A DNA stretch of 64,000 nt from positions 1-64,000 of the forward strand of contig NZ_QGNY01000001.1 of NCBI RefSeq assembly GCF_003173575.1. The letters run 5' to 3'. The stretch comes from Pedobacter paludis (lineage in GTDB: Bacteria > Bacteroidota > Bacteroidia > Sphingobacteriales > Sphingobacteriaceae). The translations under genes were made by a program, and so were the position numbers. Within the stretch, counting starts at the first letter, position 1, and each line of letters begins with the position of its first letter. Shown here one piece after another: positions 43,520 to 53,094 of the stretch. A model generated the notes under the pieces. The model ran no database searches. It saw only the letters and a list, made by a program, of their open reading frames with translations, and was not told the origin of the DNA.

Positions 43520-46500
43520 ATGAAAAGAAAACCAATCCATTTCTATAAAAACATAATTGGTATAACCTTTTTGATCATCATTTTAATATCTTGTAAGGTT
43601 CAATTGGTTAATCAAGCATCAAAAACTAGCCTCTCGGCAATTCAAAATGTTTTTTCTAACAGCACGGATACCGTTCAAACCAGTATTTATTGGTATTGGA
43701 TGTCTGATAATATTTCGAAGGATGGTGTTGTAAAAGATCTTCAGGCCATGAAAAGTGTTGGTATTAATCGGGCTTTTATAGGCAATATCGGATACCCAAC
43801 CACCCCTTATGGCAAAGTGAAAATTTTCTCAGCAGAGTGGTGGGATATTTTACATACGGCATTAAAAACAGCTTCCGAACTAAATATAGAAATCGGGATT
43901 TTCAACAGCCCAGGCTGGAGCCAGTCTGGGGGGCCTTGGGTTAAGCCAGAGCAGTCTATGCGTTACCTTAGCTCATCCGAAACAATTATAACCGGAGGGA
44001 AGCAGGTAAGTGTTCAGTTGCCTAAGCCCAACAAAATTTTTGAAGATGTCAAAACCATTGCCTATCAGGTTCCTAAATTTTATGGCGATCGTTTAAGCGA
44101 AAAAAACACAAGGGTTACAAGCGCTCTATCGGTAGGCCAATTGAATAAATTAGTTGATGGCGATACCATAAACGATTTGATTTTTCCAGTTGATAAAACG
44201 TTTTATATAGATTTTAATGCTGAAAAGCCCATTACTGCTCGGAGTTTAATCATTTATCCAGCTCATTTTACCATGACTGCAGATGCTGAAATTTTAGCTC
44301 TTATTGATGGAAAATATACCTCCATAAGAAAGTTCTCCATTGATAGAAGAAATGATAATCTGAATGTTGGTTTTGCGCCCTATGGTCCGATAGCGATTTC
44401 TTTACCTGAAACTGAATCAAAAAGTTTTAAGCTGGTGATAAGCAACGCCTCATCTAGATTTGGAATTTCAGAGGTAGAGATCTCACCATCTCTTAGAATA
44501 GAATATTTTACAGAAAAAACACTTGCGAAAATGTTTCAATCGCCATTGCCATATTGGAACGAATATCAATGGGGTCCGCAACCTAAAGTTTCAGATCAAG
44601 CTTTGCTAATTAAACCAGAAAGCGTTTTAGATCTTTCTAAATATTTAACGGTTGACGGACAATTAAATTGGAATGCTCCAGCTGGAGATTGGATCGTGTT
44701 AAGAATGGGTATGACAACGACAGGTGTAACCAATGGACCAGCATCAAAAGAAGCCACCGGACTTGAAGTTGATAAAATGAGTAAAAAGCATGTAGAAAGC
44801 CATTTTAATAGTTTTCTTGGAGAAATTATAAAACGGATTCCAGCAGAAGATAGAAAAACGTGGAAGGTTGCCGTTCAGGATAGCTATGAAACTGGCGGAC
44901 AAAACTGGACGGATGGAATGGCAGAAAATTTTAAGAAGAATTATGGCTATGATCCCTTGCCATACTTGCCAACTTTATCTGGTAAAGTAGTTGGAAGCCC
45001 TGAAATTTCAGATCGATTTTTATGGGATTTACGTCGGTTAATTGCAGACCGCGTGGCTTATGATTATGTTGGCGGTTTAAAGGCTGTCAGCCATAAATAT
45101 GGTTTACATACTTGGTTAGAAAATTATGGTCACTGGGGTTTTCCGGGAGAATTCTTGCAATATGGAGGTCAATCTGACGAAATTGGTGGCGAATTTTGGA
45201 GTGAGGGAGAACTTGGAAATATAGAGAACAGGGCGGCCTCTTCTGCTGCCCACATTTACGGTAAAACAAAAGTTTCTGCAGAATCTTTTACAGCGGGGGG
45301 CAGGCCTTATGTGCGTTATCCGGGATTTATAAAACAACGTGGCGACCGCTTTTTTACCGAAGGCATAAACAATACGCTTTTACATGTTTACATAGAGCAA
45401 CCTACTGATGAGCTCGTTCCTGGAATTAACGCCAACTTTAGCACTGAATTTAATCGCCACAATACCTGGTTTAGTTATCTTGATCTTTTTACGGCTTATT
45501 TAAAACGCTGTAATTACTTATTGCAGCAAGGTAAATATGTTGCAGATGTTGCGTATTTTATTGGAGAAGATGCACCAAAAATGACAGGTGTTTGTGATCC
45601 CGCGCTCCCGGCTGGATATTCTTTTGACTATATAAATGCAGAAGTTCTTAAAAATCGGGTCACCGTAAAAAATGGAAGACTATTCTTACCAGATGGAATG
45701 AATTATGGTTTGTTGGTATTGCCAAAATTGGAAACGATGAGACCAGAACTTTTAAAAAAGATCATGAAACTGGTTGGACAGGGAGCGCATGTTTTTGGTC
45801 CACCACCCTCAAGGTCGCCAAGTTTGCAAAATTTTGGCCACGCTGATCAAGAAGTTTTGAAAATGGCAAAAGAGCTTTGGGGAAATAGCAACGCTAACAG
45901 TGAATCACAGCATCAATACGGTAAAGGAACGGTATCGCAAGGAACATCTCTTCAGCCTGTATTAAGTTCATTGAATTTACAGCCAGATTTTATAGTAAAA
46001 CCAAATGATCCAGTTTTATTTATTCATCGGAAACTGCCTGATGGTGATTGCTACTTCATTAGCAATCAGAGTAAAAATCCAATTTCAATTAATCCACAAT
46101 TTAGAATTGAAGGCCATATACCTGAAGTTTGGGATCCCATTACAGGAGAAGTTCAAGGCTTGCCTGAATTTAAAACAATCAATGGCTTAACCTCAGTACC
46201 TTTAAAATTAGAAGGTTTACAAAGTGTTTTTGTAGTTTTTAAAGAAGGTATAATAAAACAACCGGCAGAAATAACCGAGGTTCCTGTAGAACATACACTT
46301 TTAAGAATATCTACGCCATGGACGGTAGAATTCGAAAAAAATAGGCGAGGACCAGCCGAACCAGTTCAATTTGATACCTTAACAGATTGGACGGAAAACG
46401 CTCGCACAGACATAAAATATTTTTCTGGGACGGCAACGTATCGTAACGCATTCACATCAGAATCTCCAAAACTTAAAGAACATGTTTTTTTAAATCTTGG

Positions 46501-46780
46501 TGAGGTAAATGTTATTGCCAAAGTAAAGATAAATGGAGTTTATGTTGGTGGCGCTTGGACAAATCCCTGGCGTGTTGAGATTACTAAAGCCCTTAAATCT
46601 GGCATTAACACTGTAGAAATTAGTGTGGCAAATACATGGGTTAACCGACTTATCGGCGATAGCAAATTACCAGAAAAAGAACGCAAAACGTGGACAAACG
46701 ATAACCCTTACAAACCAGATAGTAAGCTTGAACCTTCTGGATTGAAAGGCCCAGTTTCAATTAGTTCGATTACTTATTAG
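43520..46780 (+). CDS. Glycoside hydrolase, GH106-like (alpha-L-rhamnosidase type), lipoprotein
   Basis: 1086 residues. Lipobox LIIILISCKV (Cys about 27). The N-terminal barrel region has SIYWYWMSDNISKDGVVKDL and IFNSPGWSQSGGPWV, and the middle YETGGQNWTDGMAENF and LENYGHWGFPGEFLQYGG, which match the GH106 layout. C-terminal beta domains end with a GH2-like galactose-binding module (VKINGVYVGGAWTNPWRVEIT). Probably cleaves rhamnose-containing polysaccharide from the cell surface or periplasm. No SusC/SusD pair is adjacent. Confidence 0.85.
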   Translation: MKRKPIHFYKNIIGITFLIIILISCKVQLVNQASKTSLSAIQNVFSNSTDTVQTSIYWYWMSDNISKDGVVKDLQAMKSVGINRAFIGNIGYPTTPYGKVKIFSAEWWDILHTALKTASELNIEIGIFNSPGWSQSGGPWVKPEQSMRYLSSSETIITGGKQVSVQLPKPNKIFEDVKTIAYQVPKFYGDRLSEKNTRVTSALSVGQLNKLVDGDTINDLIFPVDKTFYIDFNAEKPITARSLIIYPAHFTMTADAEILALIDGKYTSIRKFSIDRRNDNLNVGFAPYGPIAISLPETESKSFKLVISNASSRFGISEVEISPSLRIEYFTEKTLAKMFQSPLPYWNEYQWGPQPKVSDQALLIKPESVLDLSKYLTVDGQLNWNAPAGDWIVLRMGMTTTGVTNGPASKEATGLEVDKMSKKHVESHFNSFLGEIIKRIPAEDRKTWKVAVQDSYETGGQNWTDGMAENFKKNYGYDPLPYLPTLSGKVVGSPEISDRFLWDLRRLIADRVAYDYVGGLKAVSHKYGLHTWLENYGHWGFPGEFLQYGGQSDEIGGEFWSEGELGNIENRAASSAAHIYGKTKVSAESFTAGGRPYVRYPGFIKQRGDRFFTEGINNTLLHVYIEQPTDELVPGINANFSTEFNRHNTWFSYLDLFTAYLKRCNYLLQQGKYVADVAYFIGEDAPKMTGVCDPALPAGYSFDYINAEVLKNRVTVKNGRLFLPDGMNYGLLVLPKLETMRPELLKKIMKLVGQGAHVFGPPPSRSPSLQNFGHADQEVLKMAKELWGNSNANSESQHQYGKGTVSQGTSLQPVLSSLNLQPDFIVKPNDPVLFIHRKLPDGDCYFISNQSKNPISINPQFRIEGHIPEVWDPITGEVQGLPEFKTINGLTSVPLKLEGLQSVFVVFKEGIIKQPAEITEVPVEHTLLRISTPWTVEFEKNRRGPAEPVQFDTLTDWTENARTDIKYFSGTATYRNAFTSESPKLKEHVFLNLGEVNVIAKVKINGVYVGGAWTNPWRVEITKALKSGINTVEISVANTWVNRLIGDSKLPEKERKTWTNDNPYKPDSKLEPSGLKGPVSISSITY

Positions 46781-46794
46781 ATTAAAATAACCTT

Positions 46795-47970
46795 TTACTG
46801 TTTTAAGATTTCGATTTTAACATTTTTGAAATGATTTCCATAAATTTCATTATCAAAAGGCTGAACATTTTGTAAAACAGGTGAAGGGTATTTTTTTACA
46901 TCGAATTTTCCTGTCCAGTCGGCATTTTTACTGTCGCCAACTAAAATTCCGGTATCGGCATTTGAAATTGTATTGTTCGTGATTTTGCAGTTGCTTGCAC
47001 TAATGTAGAATCCAGTTTTGGTTTTGCCTTTCGCCATTCCATACATTAACCTAATGGCTGTTTTTATACCGGTTATTTTGTTGTTTGTTACTAAATGGCC
47101 GGTTCCATTTATTCTAATTCCGCCTGTTCCTCCTTCAAAACTATTATCAGAGATTATGCAATCGTGTCCGCCACGCATTACCAACTCCCCATCATTATTC
47201 TTGAAATGATTTTTGGTGTAGCTATTGCCACTACTTTTATTGCTAATGACCTCGTTTTCTCCATTACATGCTGTAAAAGTATTTTCAGATACAAAAGTTT
47301 TTGGCGTCTGATTTCCAAGTAGAACAGGATCTTGCCCAACCTGAACACATTCGCCACCATTACCATTTTTCCAGCTCACCTTATTTTTAAAGGAAAAACT
47401 ATTGTGAATAATTTTAGTATTTAATGGAAAAGATTCTTTAGTCACCTTAATTTGCACATCTTGATTATCAACGTTTGATGTAAAATTACAGCTGTCAATT
47501 TTGTTCAATTCTCCATTGCCCGAAATAACCACAAGAGGCATAAATTGAGACTTTACCACATTACTTTCAAAATTACAATGGCTAACTTTACAGTTTGATG
47601 TACCATTAAGTTCGATTAAAACCCCTGTCGATTTTTCTGCTTTTTTTAAGACACAGGTTTTAAAATTAATGCCTTGTAGGTAAATAAAATTGCCAGTTAT
47701 TTTAAAGATAGTTCTTTCTACATCGCCAGAGAATACAACCTGCCCATTAGTTTCTGCCATTATGATGATAGGTTTTTCTGCTGTGCCTTTATTGTTTAGT
47801 TCGATAAACCAATTCGTGTAGTTCCCATTTTGGATAATTACCTTATCTCCGGCAACAAGCTTTTCGGCTATACTTTTAAAGTCCTCTAAAGTTTTCACCT
47901 TGTAAGTTTCTGCGAAGGTGATTTTAATGGAGCATAAGAAGATCAAGGTGATAAGGATATTTTTTTTCAT
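46795..47970 (-). CDS. Exported polysaccharide lyase, PL6-like (alginate/chondroitinase B type)
   Basis: 391 residues with signal peptide ending ITFAE (about 21). A right-handed parallel beta-helix made of repeated N-x-x-F/I turns. The PL6 catalytic block is visible: NEVISNKSSGNSYTKNHF (Lys as base) and GELVMRGGHDCIISDN (Arg as acid), with GGECVQVGQ before it. It should cleave uronate-containing chains (alginate or glycosaminoglycan type). Convergent with the GH106-like gene (14-bp gap). Confidence 0.88.
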   Translation of the reverse strand: MKKNILITLIFLCSIKITFAETYKVKTLEDFKSIAEKLVAGDKVIIQNGNYTNWFIELNNKGTAEKPIIIMAETNGQVVFSGDVERTIFKITGNFIYLQGINFKTCVLKKAEKSTGVLIELNGTSNCKVSHCNFESNVVKSQFMPLVVISGNGELNKIDSCNFTSNVDNQDVQIKVTKESFPLNTKIIHNSFSFKNKVSWKNGNGGECVQVGQDPVLLGNQTPKTFVSENTFTACNGENEVISNKSSGNSYTKNHFKNNDGELVMRGGHDCIISDNSFEGGTGGIRINGTGHLVTNNKITGIKTAIRLMYGMAKGKTKTGFYISASNCKITNNTISNADTGILVGDSKNADWTGKFDVKKYPSPVLQNVQPFDNEIYGNHFKNVKIEILKQ

Positions 47971-48140
47971 GCAATTTGGTTAAAACTCGAATGGTAAAGT
48001 TAAATTATAAATCGCTTTGACTGAAGTTTCAACGCTAATTACACACATTTTTTACTTAAAGAAAAAAAAATTAAATTCTTTGCAACATTTTGAACTTCAC
48101 GTTGTCTTATTGATAGTTTGGTTTAGTAATCAAACGATCT

Positions 48141-48175
48141 GAAAAAAAGGGTGGTCATGGATTTGACTGCCCTTT
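48141..48175 (-). terminator. Terminator of the DUF1810 gene
   Basis: AAAGGGTGGTCA (48146-48157) pairs with TGACTGCCCTTT (48164-48175) with two G-T wobbles; on the minus strand the hairpin is followed by a run of T's. Confidence 0.75.
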
Positions 48176-48603
48176 TATGCTTTTCCTAAAATAACCACTG
48201 TTTTTTCGTCCTTTTGCCCATCAAAATATTTTTCCAATACCTGTTCAAAAATGGTATCGCTATGCGGAACTAAAGAAAATAAGGTCATTGAAGATTTTAG
48301 TTTGAGATCGTCTGGGCTTCCGAAGATTTTATGGGCATCCGTTTCTTTAAGTTTAAGTAATTCTTTACTGATGGCCATTAATCTACTTCCGAGAATTGGA
48401 TGTTTGAAAAATGCTTCTGCTTCTGTAAGATTTTTAATTTCGAAAAACCTAGCAGTTTGACTTTGACCCAATCCAACAATCTGTGGAAAAATGTACCACA
48501 TCCAATGACTTTGTTTTTTACCTTTTTGAATTTCTGAAAACGCGATTTGATAATCTAGTTTTTGCGCATCCAAAAATCTTTTCAAACTATCGTTTTCACT
48601 CAT
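48175..48603 (-). CDS. DUF1810-family protein
   Basis: 142 residues. The family signature is clear: LKRFLDAQKLDYQIAFSEIQ, KKQSHWMWYIFPQIVGLG and AEAFFKHPILGSRL (about 60-75). These small helical cytosolic proteins (calpastatin-like by name only) have no established function. Stands alone with its own terminator. The 200-bp stretch before 48175 and the 247-bp stretch after 48603 hold no further genes. Confidence 0.92.
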   Translation of the reverse strand: MSENDSLKRFLDAQKLDYQIAFSEIQKGKKQSHWMWYIFPQIVGLGQSQTARFFEIKNLTEAEAFFKHPILGSRLMAISKELLKLKETDAHKIFGSPDDLKLKSSMTLFSLVPHSDTIFEQVLEKYFDGQKDEKTVVILGKA

Positions 48604-48850
48604 ATTAAATTTCTAAGCTTCATAATCAACAACTGCCAACAAAAACTTGTTTCAAGAAATATAGAATATCACAATTTGTAGGTTAAGGTTATCTTATTTA
48701 GTCAGTTTAAATTATTCGCAGATTAATAAGCAGTCTTGTACCAATAAATTGTTTACCAGCGATTTATATTAGTTTATGTAAGATAATTAATAAGTTGTTT
48801 AAACTTTTTAAAATATGAATTGTTGTATACCAAACATCAAAACCAAGAAT

Positions 48851-49438
48851 ATGAAAAAATTAATTTACGCAATAGCACTCACAGGAGCTGCATTTGCATT
48901 TCAGGCATGTAATAGCGGAAACAAAGATGCCAAAGAAACAGCCGATAGTATGAATAAGGCTAAAGACACTACAAATAATACAGCTGCTACTGGCGGTATA
49001 GCCGTAGATCAAAAAGATGCTAAATTTGCAACAACCGCTGCTGGTGGTGGCATGGCCGAAGTTGCTTTGGGTAAATTGGCGCTAGAAAAAAGTACAAATG
49101 CACAGATAAAAGAATTTGCGACTATGATGGTTAACGATCATGGTAAGGCAAATACTGAACTTATTGGAATTGCACAAGCGAAAAACATTACTTTACCAGA
49201 TATGGTAGATGAAGAACATCAGAAAAAAATGGCCGATTTAGAAAAGAAAACCGGAAAAGATTTTGATAAAGCTTATGTAGATGCAATGGTAGATGGTCAT
49301 AAATCGACTTTGAAACTAATGCAAGATGAAGCAAAAGACGGAATGGATGCAGAACTTAAAGCTTTTGCCTCTAAAACTGCTCCGGTTGTTCAAGGTCATT
49401 TAGATATGATTAATAAAATTCATGATTCCCTAAAATAA
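48851..49438 (+). CDS. DUF4142 lipoprotein
   Basis: 195 residues from the ATG at 48851, where the lipoprotein signal starts (MKKLIYAIALTGAAFAFQACN, lipobox Cys about 20). An upstream in-frame ATG at 48815 would put 12 odd residues in front of the signal. The DUF4142 ferritin-like helical domain (about 60-195) has EVALGKLALEKSTNAQIKEFATMMVNDH and FDKAYVDAMVDGHKSTLKLM with typical His residues. Probably an outer-membrane-attached or periplasmic stress protein. Confidence 0.9.
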   Translation: MKKLIYAIALTGAAFAFQACNSGNKDAKETADSMNKAKDTTNNTAATGGIAVDQKDAKFATTAAGGGMAEVALGKLALEKSTNAQIKEFATMMVNDHGKANTELIGIAQAKNITLPDMVDEEHQKKMADLEKKTGKDFDKAYVDAMVDGHKSTLKLMQDEAKDGMDAELKAFASKTAPVVQGHLDMINKIHDSLK

Positions 49439-49464
49439 TCAATTTTATAAGAACACAATTAAAG

Positions 49465-49495
49465 AATCCTGATTGATAATCGGGATTTTTTTTTG
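49465..49495 (+). terminator. Rho-independent terminator of the DUF4142 gene
   Basis: AATCCTGATT (49465-49474) pairs with AATCGGGATT (49478-49487) with one wobble, followed by eight T's. Confidence 0.85.
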
Positions 49496-49570
49496 TTGAC
49501 AATTTTGCTCAGAAATACATTAATCTCAAACCCGTTTTTAAGTCTTCCCGACCTAAAGCAAAGCTCACCT

Positions 49571-49822
49571 TTAGTTTTTTTCGAACCACTTCGGCACGGG
49601 AATGTAATCATCATTCCAGGTTACCTCATTTTTTTCATTTCTATAACCCGATGAAATGTAATCAATTCTTGGTTCTGTCTCAGAGATTTCACTCTTAAAC
49701 TGATAAGCATCTATCGTAAGGTGATGATAAAGCTTTTCCTGCTCATCTTTATTTTCGGCAAGTAGTATGAGTGCCTTTTCACCATTTTTTAAGGTGAATA
49801 TCATTGATCCCTGAACTTTCAT
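49571..49822 (-). CDS. Small protein of unknown function
   Basis: 83 residues, no signal or membrane segment. Beta-rich opening MKVQGSMIFTLKNGEKALILL, then an acidic helix and a Trp-containing tail (WNDDYIPVPKWF). No family recognised; codon use looks genuine. Divergent from the helical small gene at 49941. Confidence 0.6.
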   Translation of the reverse strand: MKVQGSMIFTLKNGEKALILLAENKDEQEKLYHHLTIDAYQFKSEISETEPRIDYISSGYRNEKNEVTWNDDYIPVPKWFEKN

Positions 49823-49940
49823 ATCATTCTTTTATTTGTAAGACACAAAATAATTGGTAAAGTTTTCCATTTCTTCATTGTTTGTCGAACTAAAACTTTG
49901 ATGGGTTAATAAGTGTTATCCATAAAACCGGATTTGAACT

Positions 49941-50177
49941 ATGGAGCACATTGCACAAGCAATAGAACAAGAAACTAGGAAAAGACTTTATGAAAGAAAT
50001 GAAGCATTGATGTTTTCGTTGAGGAATTACATCCGTTTTGCAAAAACAGATTTAAACGCACAGGTAGAATTTGATTGTGAAACAGCGATAGGAACATTTG
50101 AGCGGATGGTAGAAGAATTTAAAACATTGCTTCAACATACACATGATGAGGTTAAAGCAGAAATGCTTAACAGATAG
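49941..50177 (+). CDS. Small helical protein of unknown function
   Basis: 78 residues, charged and helical throughout (EQETRKRLYERNEALMFSL, FERMVEEFKTLLQHTHDEVKAEML). No motif recognised. It precedes the SDR gene by 23 bp and may share its transcript. Confidence 0.6.
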   Translation: MEHIAQAIEQETRKRLYERNEALMFSLRNYIRFAKTDLNAQVEFDCETAIGTFERMVEEFKTLLQHTHDEVKAEMLNR

Positions 50178-50200
50178 CATCTATTAATGATTATTATAAC

Positions 50201-51049
50201 ATGAAAAAGCAAACACCAGCAAAACAAAATAAACAACCTGGGATAGAATCCAAAATGGATCCAAAACCCGAAGTTATAAAATCGAGTTATAAAGGTGCAG
50301 ATAAGCTTAAAGGTAAGGTTGCATTAATTACAGGTGGCGATAGCGGAATAGGCAGATCGGTTGCTGTACACTTTGCCAGAGAAGGTGCAAATATTGCCAT
50401 TGTATACTTTAACGAAGATATTGACGCCAAAGAAACGAAGAGCATGATTGAGGCTGAAGGTGCATCGTGTTTGTTTATTAAGGGAGACGTTAAAAAGTCG
50501 GAATTTTGCAAAAACGCCGTACAGAAAACTGTAAAGAAATTTGGTCAGCTCAATATTTTGGTCAATAATGCAGGTATTCAAGTGCCTCAGAAAGATCCCA
50601 AAAAAATTGATGATCAACAATTGGATGATACTTTTCGCACCAATATTTTTGCCTATTTCTATTTTGCCCACGAAGCGCTTGAATACTTTAAGGCGGGCGA
50701 TTGTATCATCAACACCACATCTGTAACCGCCTATCGTTCGTCTCCAAACTTAATTGATTATTCATCTACCAAGGGAGCAATAACTTCCTTTACGCGTTCT
50801 TTGGCAACGAATTTAGCTAAAACCGGAATTCGGGTTAATGCAGTTGCGCCTGGCCCGGTTTGGACCCCACTGATTGTTTCTACATTTGATAAGGAAAAAA
50901 TAAAATCCTTCGGATCTGAAACGGCTATGAAACGTGCGGGCCAACCTTCAGAACTTGGGCCGGCTTATGTTTTTTTAGCCTGTGATGAAGCATCATTTAT
51001 AACAGGCCAGGTAATTCATGTTAATGGTGGCGAAGTTGTAAATGGATAA
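50201..51049 (+). CDS. SDR-family oxidoreductase, YghA/general-stress type
   Basis: 282 residues. A 40-residue charged N-terminal extension precedes the SDR fold, as in YghA/Gsp39 proteins. Landmarks: ALITGGDSGIGRSVAVHFA (cofactor loop, about 44-62), LVNNAGIQVPQ, Ser in INTTSVTAYR, and the YSSTKG active site, ending GQVIHVNGGE. Probably NAD(P)-dependent aldehyde or alcohol turnover under stress. Followed by the ion channel gene after 27 bp. Confidence 0.92.
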   Translation: MKKQTPAKQNKQPGIESKMDPKPEVIKSSYKGADKLKGKVALITGGDSGIGRSVAVHFAREGANIAIVYFNEDIDAKETKSMIEAEGASCLFIKGDVKKSEFCKNAVQKTVKKFGQLNILVNNAGIQVPQKDPKKIDDQQLDDTFRTNIFAYFYFAHEALEYFKAGDCIINTTSVTAYRSSPNLIDYSSTKGAITSFTRSLATNLAKTGIRVNAVAPGPVWTPLIVSTFDKEKIKSFGSETAMKRAGQPSELGPAYVFLACDEASFITGQVIHVNGGEVVNG

Positions 51050-51076
51050 TTTAAATAGCGCTTAGATAATATAACT

Positions 51077-51901
51077 ATGGCTTCAGAACCACATCAGGAT
51101 TGGCGATTTAAATTGCATGAAATCATTTACGAATCAAATACTCCAGCCGGAAAAGCATTTGATGTAGGTTTATTAATCGCAATTTTTACCAGCATTATCG
51201 TGGTTATGTTGGATAGCGTGGTCAGTATCCATCAAAAATATGGCGACTTATTCAAAACACTGGAGCTGATATATTCTGTACTTTTTACCATAGAGTATAT
51301 CCTTCGGTTAATTAGCATTAGAAAGCCAGTAAAGTATGTATTCAGCTTGCTTGGAATTATTGATTTAATCGCTTTAATTCCATCCTACCTTAGTATTTTC
51401 TTTATTGGAGCCCAATCATTATTGGTATTTAGAGCATTAAGGCTGCTGAGGGTTTTTAGAATATTTAAACTCGGACATTTTTTAACAGAGATTAATTTTT
51501 TAACTCAGGCGTTAAAAGGAAGTGTAAGAAAAATCAGTATTTTTCTACTTACGGTTTTAACCATTACGGTCATATTGGGTTCAATTATGTATTTGGTAGA
51601 AAAGCGTGAAAATGGTTTTTCTAACATCCCTGAAAGCATCTATTGGGCCATAGTCACCATTACAACGGTTGGTTATGGAGACATTTCTCCAGTTACTCCA
51701 ATCGGTAAATTTGTTGCTTCGGTTGTAATGCTAATTGGTTACGCCATTATAGCTGTACCAACAGGAATTATTACGCATGATATCGCGTTAGCCTCTCGCC
51801 AAAAAAAGGAACTTCCAGAATCTTGCCCAAGCTGCAGTAGGGAAGGCCATGATACCGATGCGCTGTTTTGTAAATACTGCGGATCTTCTCTCTATAGATA
51901 A
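51077..51901 (+). CDS. Voltage-gated-type K+ channel with C-terminal zinc ribbon
   Basis: 274 residues. Six transmembrane segments, with S4 arginines in VFRALRLLRVFRIFKLG (about 112-128) and the selectivity filter TITTVGYGDISP (about 191-202), so it is K+-selective by motif. After S6 (VVMLIGYAIIAVPTGII) comes a short linker and a zinc ribbon: SCPSCSREG and LFCKYCGSSL, two CxxC pairs. Ribbons are unusual partners for a tetrameric channel and might sense metal or thiol state. Follows the SDR gene closely. Confidence 0.9.
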   Translation: MASEPHQDWRFKLHEIIYESNTPAGKAFDVGLLIAIFTSIIVVMLDSVVSIHQKYGDLFKTLELIYSVLFTIEYILRLISIRKPVKYVFSLLGIIDLIALIPSYLSIFFIGAQSLLVFRALRLLRVFRIFKLGHFLTEINFLTQALKGSVRKISIFLLTVLTITVILGSIMYLVEKRENGFSNIPESIYWAIVTITTVGYGDISPVTPIGKFVASVVMLIGYAIIAVPTGIITHDIALASRQKKELPESCPSCSREGHDTDALFCKYCGSSLYR

Positions 51902-51980
51902 TTTTTGAAATTTCTACCTGCTTACAACTTGTTTTGCTAAAATTTTTGGTATAAATTTGAATTCCCTAATTACAGCAAAA

Positions 51981-52706
51981 ATGGCATTCCTATTTCAACA
52001 GGATCAAGAAATTGAAAACGAAATTGTTTCTAATACTATTGAAGGCCAAATTGCTGTTAATGATTTATCAACAGTTCCCGAAACACCAAGAAATTATCCC
52101 GGAGAAACGCCATGGCATAGAAACTGGAAAAAAGCCTTTCCTAAAAATTACCGTGAAGTTTGCTTTTATGATAAGCAATTTGGAGAAACGCACCGAGCAG
52201 ATGTACATACTCCATGTGGGACAACGCTAGAATTTCAAAATTCGCCCATAACTTTAGCTGAACTGGAAAGTAGAGAAGCATTTTATCCCAACCTAATCTG
52301 GATTTTAAATGGCAAAAAATTTAAAGGATTCCGAATTCTTAAAAATTTGCCCGATGTTGATCACCCTAGATTAATGGATTACGAATTTTGTCATTCTGAT
52401 CATTTATCCATGGTTAGAAAATCTGAAGTCGCCATGGGGATGATTAAGCCTAAAATTCTTAACTTTTATCACCCAGAAATTAAAGGAATTCCATTCACTT
52501 CACATTATTACTCCTTCTGTTGGAAACAACCTCACAGTGTTTGGTTTTCTGCAAAATCTCCAATTATCGTCGATCTTGGCGGTCATTTTTTGTACCAATT
52601 AAAAAAGAGAGAACAATTATCCGGCGATTATGCTTATTTACAGATGATGACACGAAAATCTTTTATTGATCAGTATTTGATTCTTGATAGGAGTTGCAAG
52701 ATATAA
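51981..52706 (+). CDS. CoiA-like competence/nuclease-family protein
   Basis: 241 residues from the ATG at 51981 (a TTG at 51957 would add eight). The nuclease-like core is HRADVHTPCGTTLEFQNSPI (about 73-92), with the D-x-(16)-E-x-Q pattern of restriction-type nucleases as in CoiA, followed by REAFYPNLIWILNG. An upstream WHRNWKKAFP segment and a C-terminal FWFSAKSPIIVDLGG-like region complete it. CoiA acts on incoming DNA in transformation; a general role here is inference. It ends at a shared terminator. Confidence 0.8.
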   Translation: MAFLFQQDQEIENEIVSNTIEGQIAVNDLSTVPETPRNYPGETPWHRNWKKAFPKNYREVCFYDKQFGETHRADVHTPCGTTLEFQNSPITLAELESREAFYPNLIWILNGKKFKGFRILKNLPDVDHPRLMDYEFCHSDHLSMVRKSEVAMGMIKPKILNFYHPEIKGIPFTSHYYSFCWKQPHSVWFSAKSPIIVDLGGHFLYQLKKREQLSGDYAYLQMMTRKSFIDQYLILDRSCKI

Positions 52707-52742
52707 AAAAAATGCGCCTCGATATTAGAGGCGCATTTTTTT
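52705..52742. terminator. Bidirectional terminator
   Basis: AAAATGCGCCTC (52709-52720) pairs with GAGGCGCATTTT (52728-52739), A's before and T's after, between the CoiA-like gene and the convergent acidic-protein gene. Confidence 0.95.
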
Positions 52743-53094
52743 ACAATGATTTAAATTGCTCATCTTCAGAATCTGGAGTTTCGTCCTCATCATCAATCAG
52801 TTCATCATCTTCGGTTTCATCTAGGTCATCTTCTGATAATGAATCATCATCCAGTTCTTCACTTTCTGTTGATAATGGGCTTTCTCCGTCTTCATCTTCC
52901 TCGTCGCCAAATTCTCCATCTTCTTCTAAACCATCAACTTCTTCATCTAATTGTGTTCCTTCGCCATCAGCAAAAGGCACCTCATCTTCGGTGTATTGAT
53001 TCTCTTCAGATTCATTTTCAGCCGGCTCTTCAGCCTCCGAACGTGAGATTTGAAATTGATCGATGTTTTTGATTTCTTCTTCTTGATTTTCCAT
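52741..53094 (-). CDS. Highly acidic low-complexity protein
   Basis: 117 residues, nearly half Asp or Glu, with Ser-rich spacers (TEDDELIDDEDETPDSEDEQ near the end). No folded domain or signal; probably disordered. No family recognised. A shorter acidic protein lies at 60606, also beginning MENQ. Confidence 0.75.
   Translation of the reverse strand: MENQEEEIKNIDQFQISRSEAEEPAENESEENQYTEDEVPFADGEGTQLDEEVDGLEEDGEFGDEEDEDGESPLSTESEELDDDSLSEDDLDETEDDELIDDEDETPDSEDEQFKSL

Noticed and set aside
48815..48850. Upstream ATG giving an MNCCIP extension to the DUF4142 protein
   Set aside because: The lipoprotein signal starts cleanly at 48851; the extension would spoil it.
52694..52999. Long Ser-rich plus-strand frame
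   Set aside because: Antisense shadow of the Asp/Glu codons of the acidic protein gene (minus strand 52741-53094).
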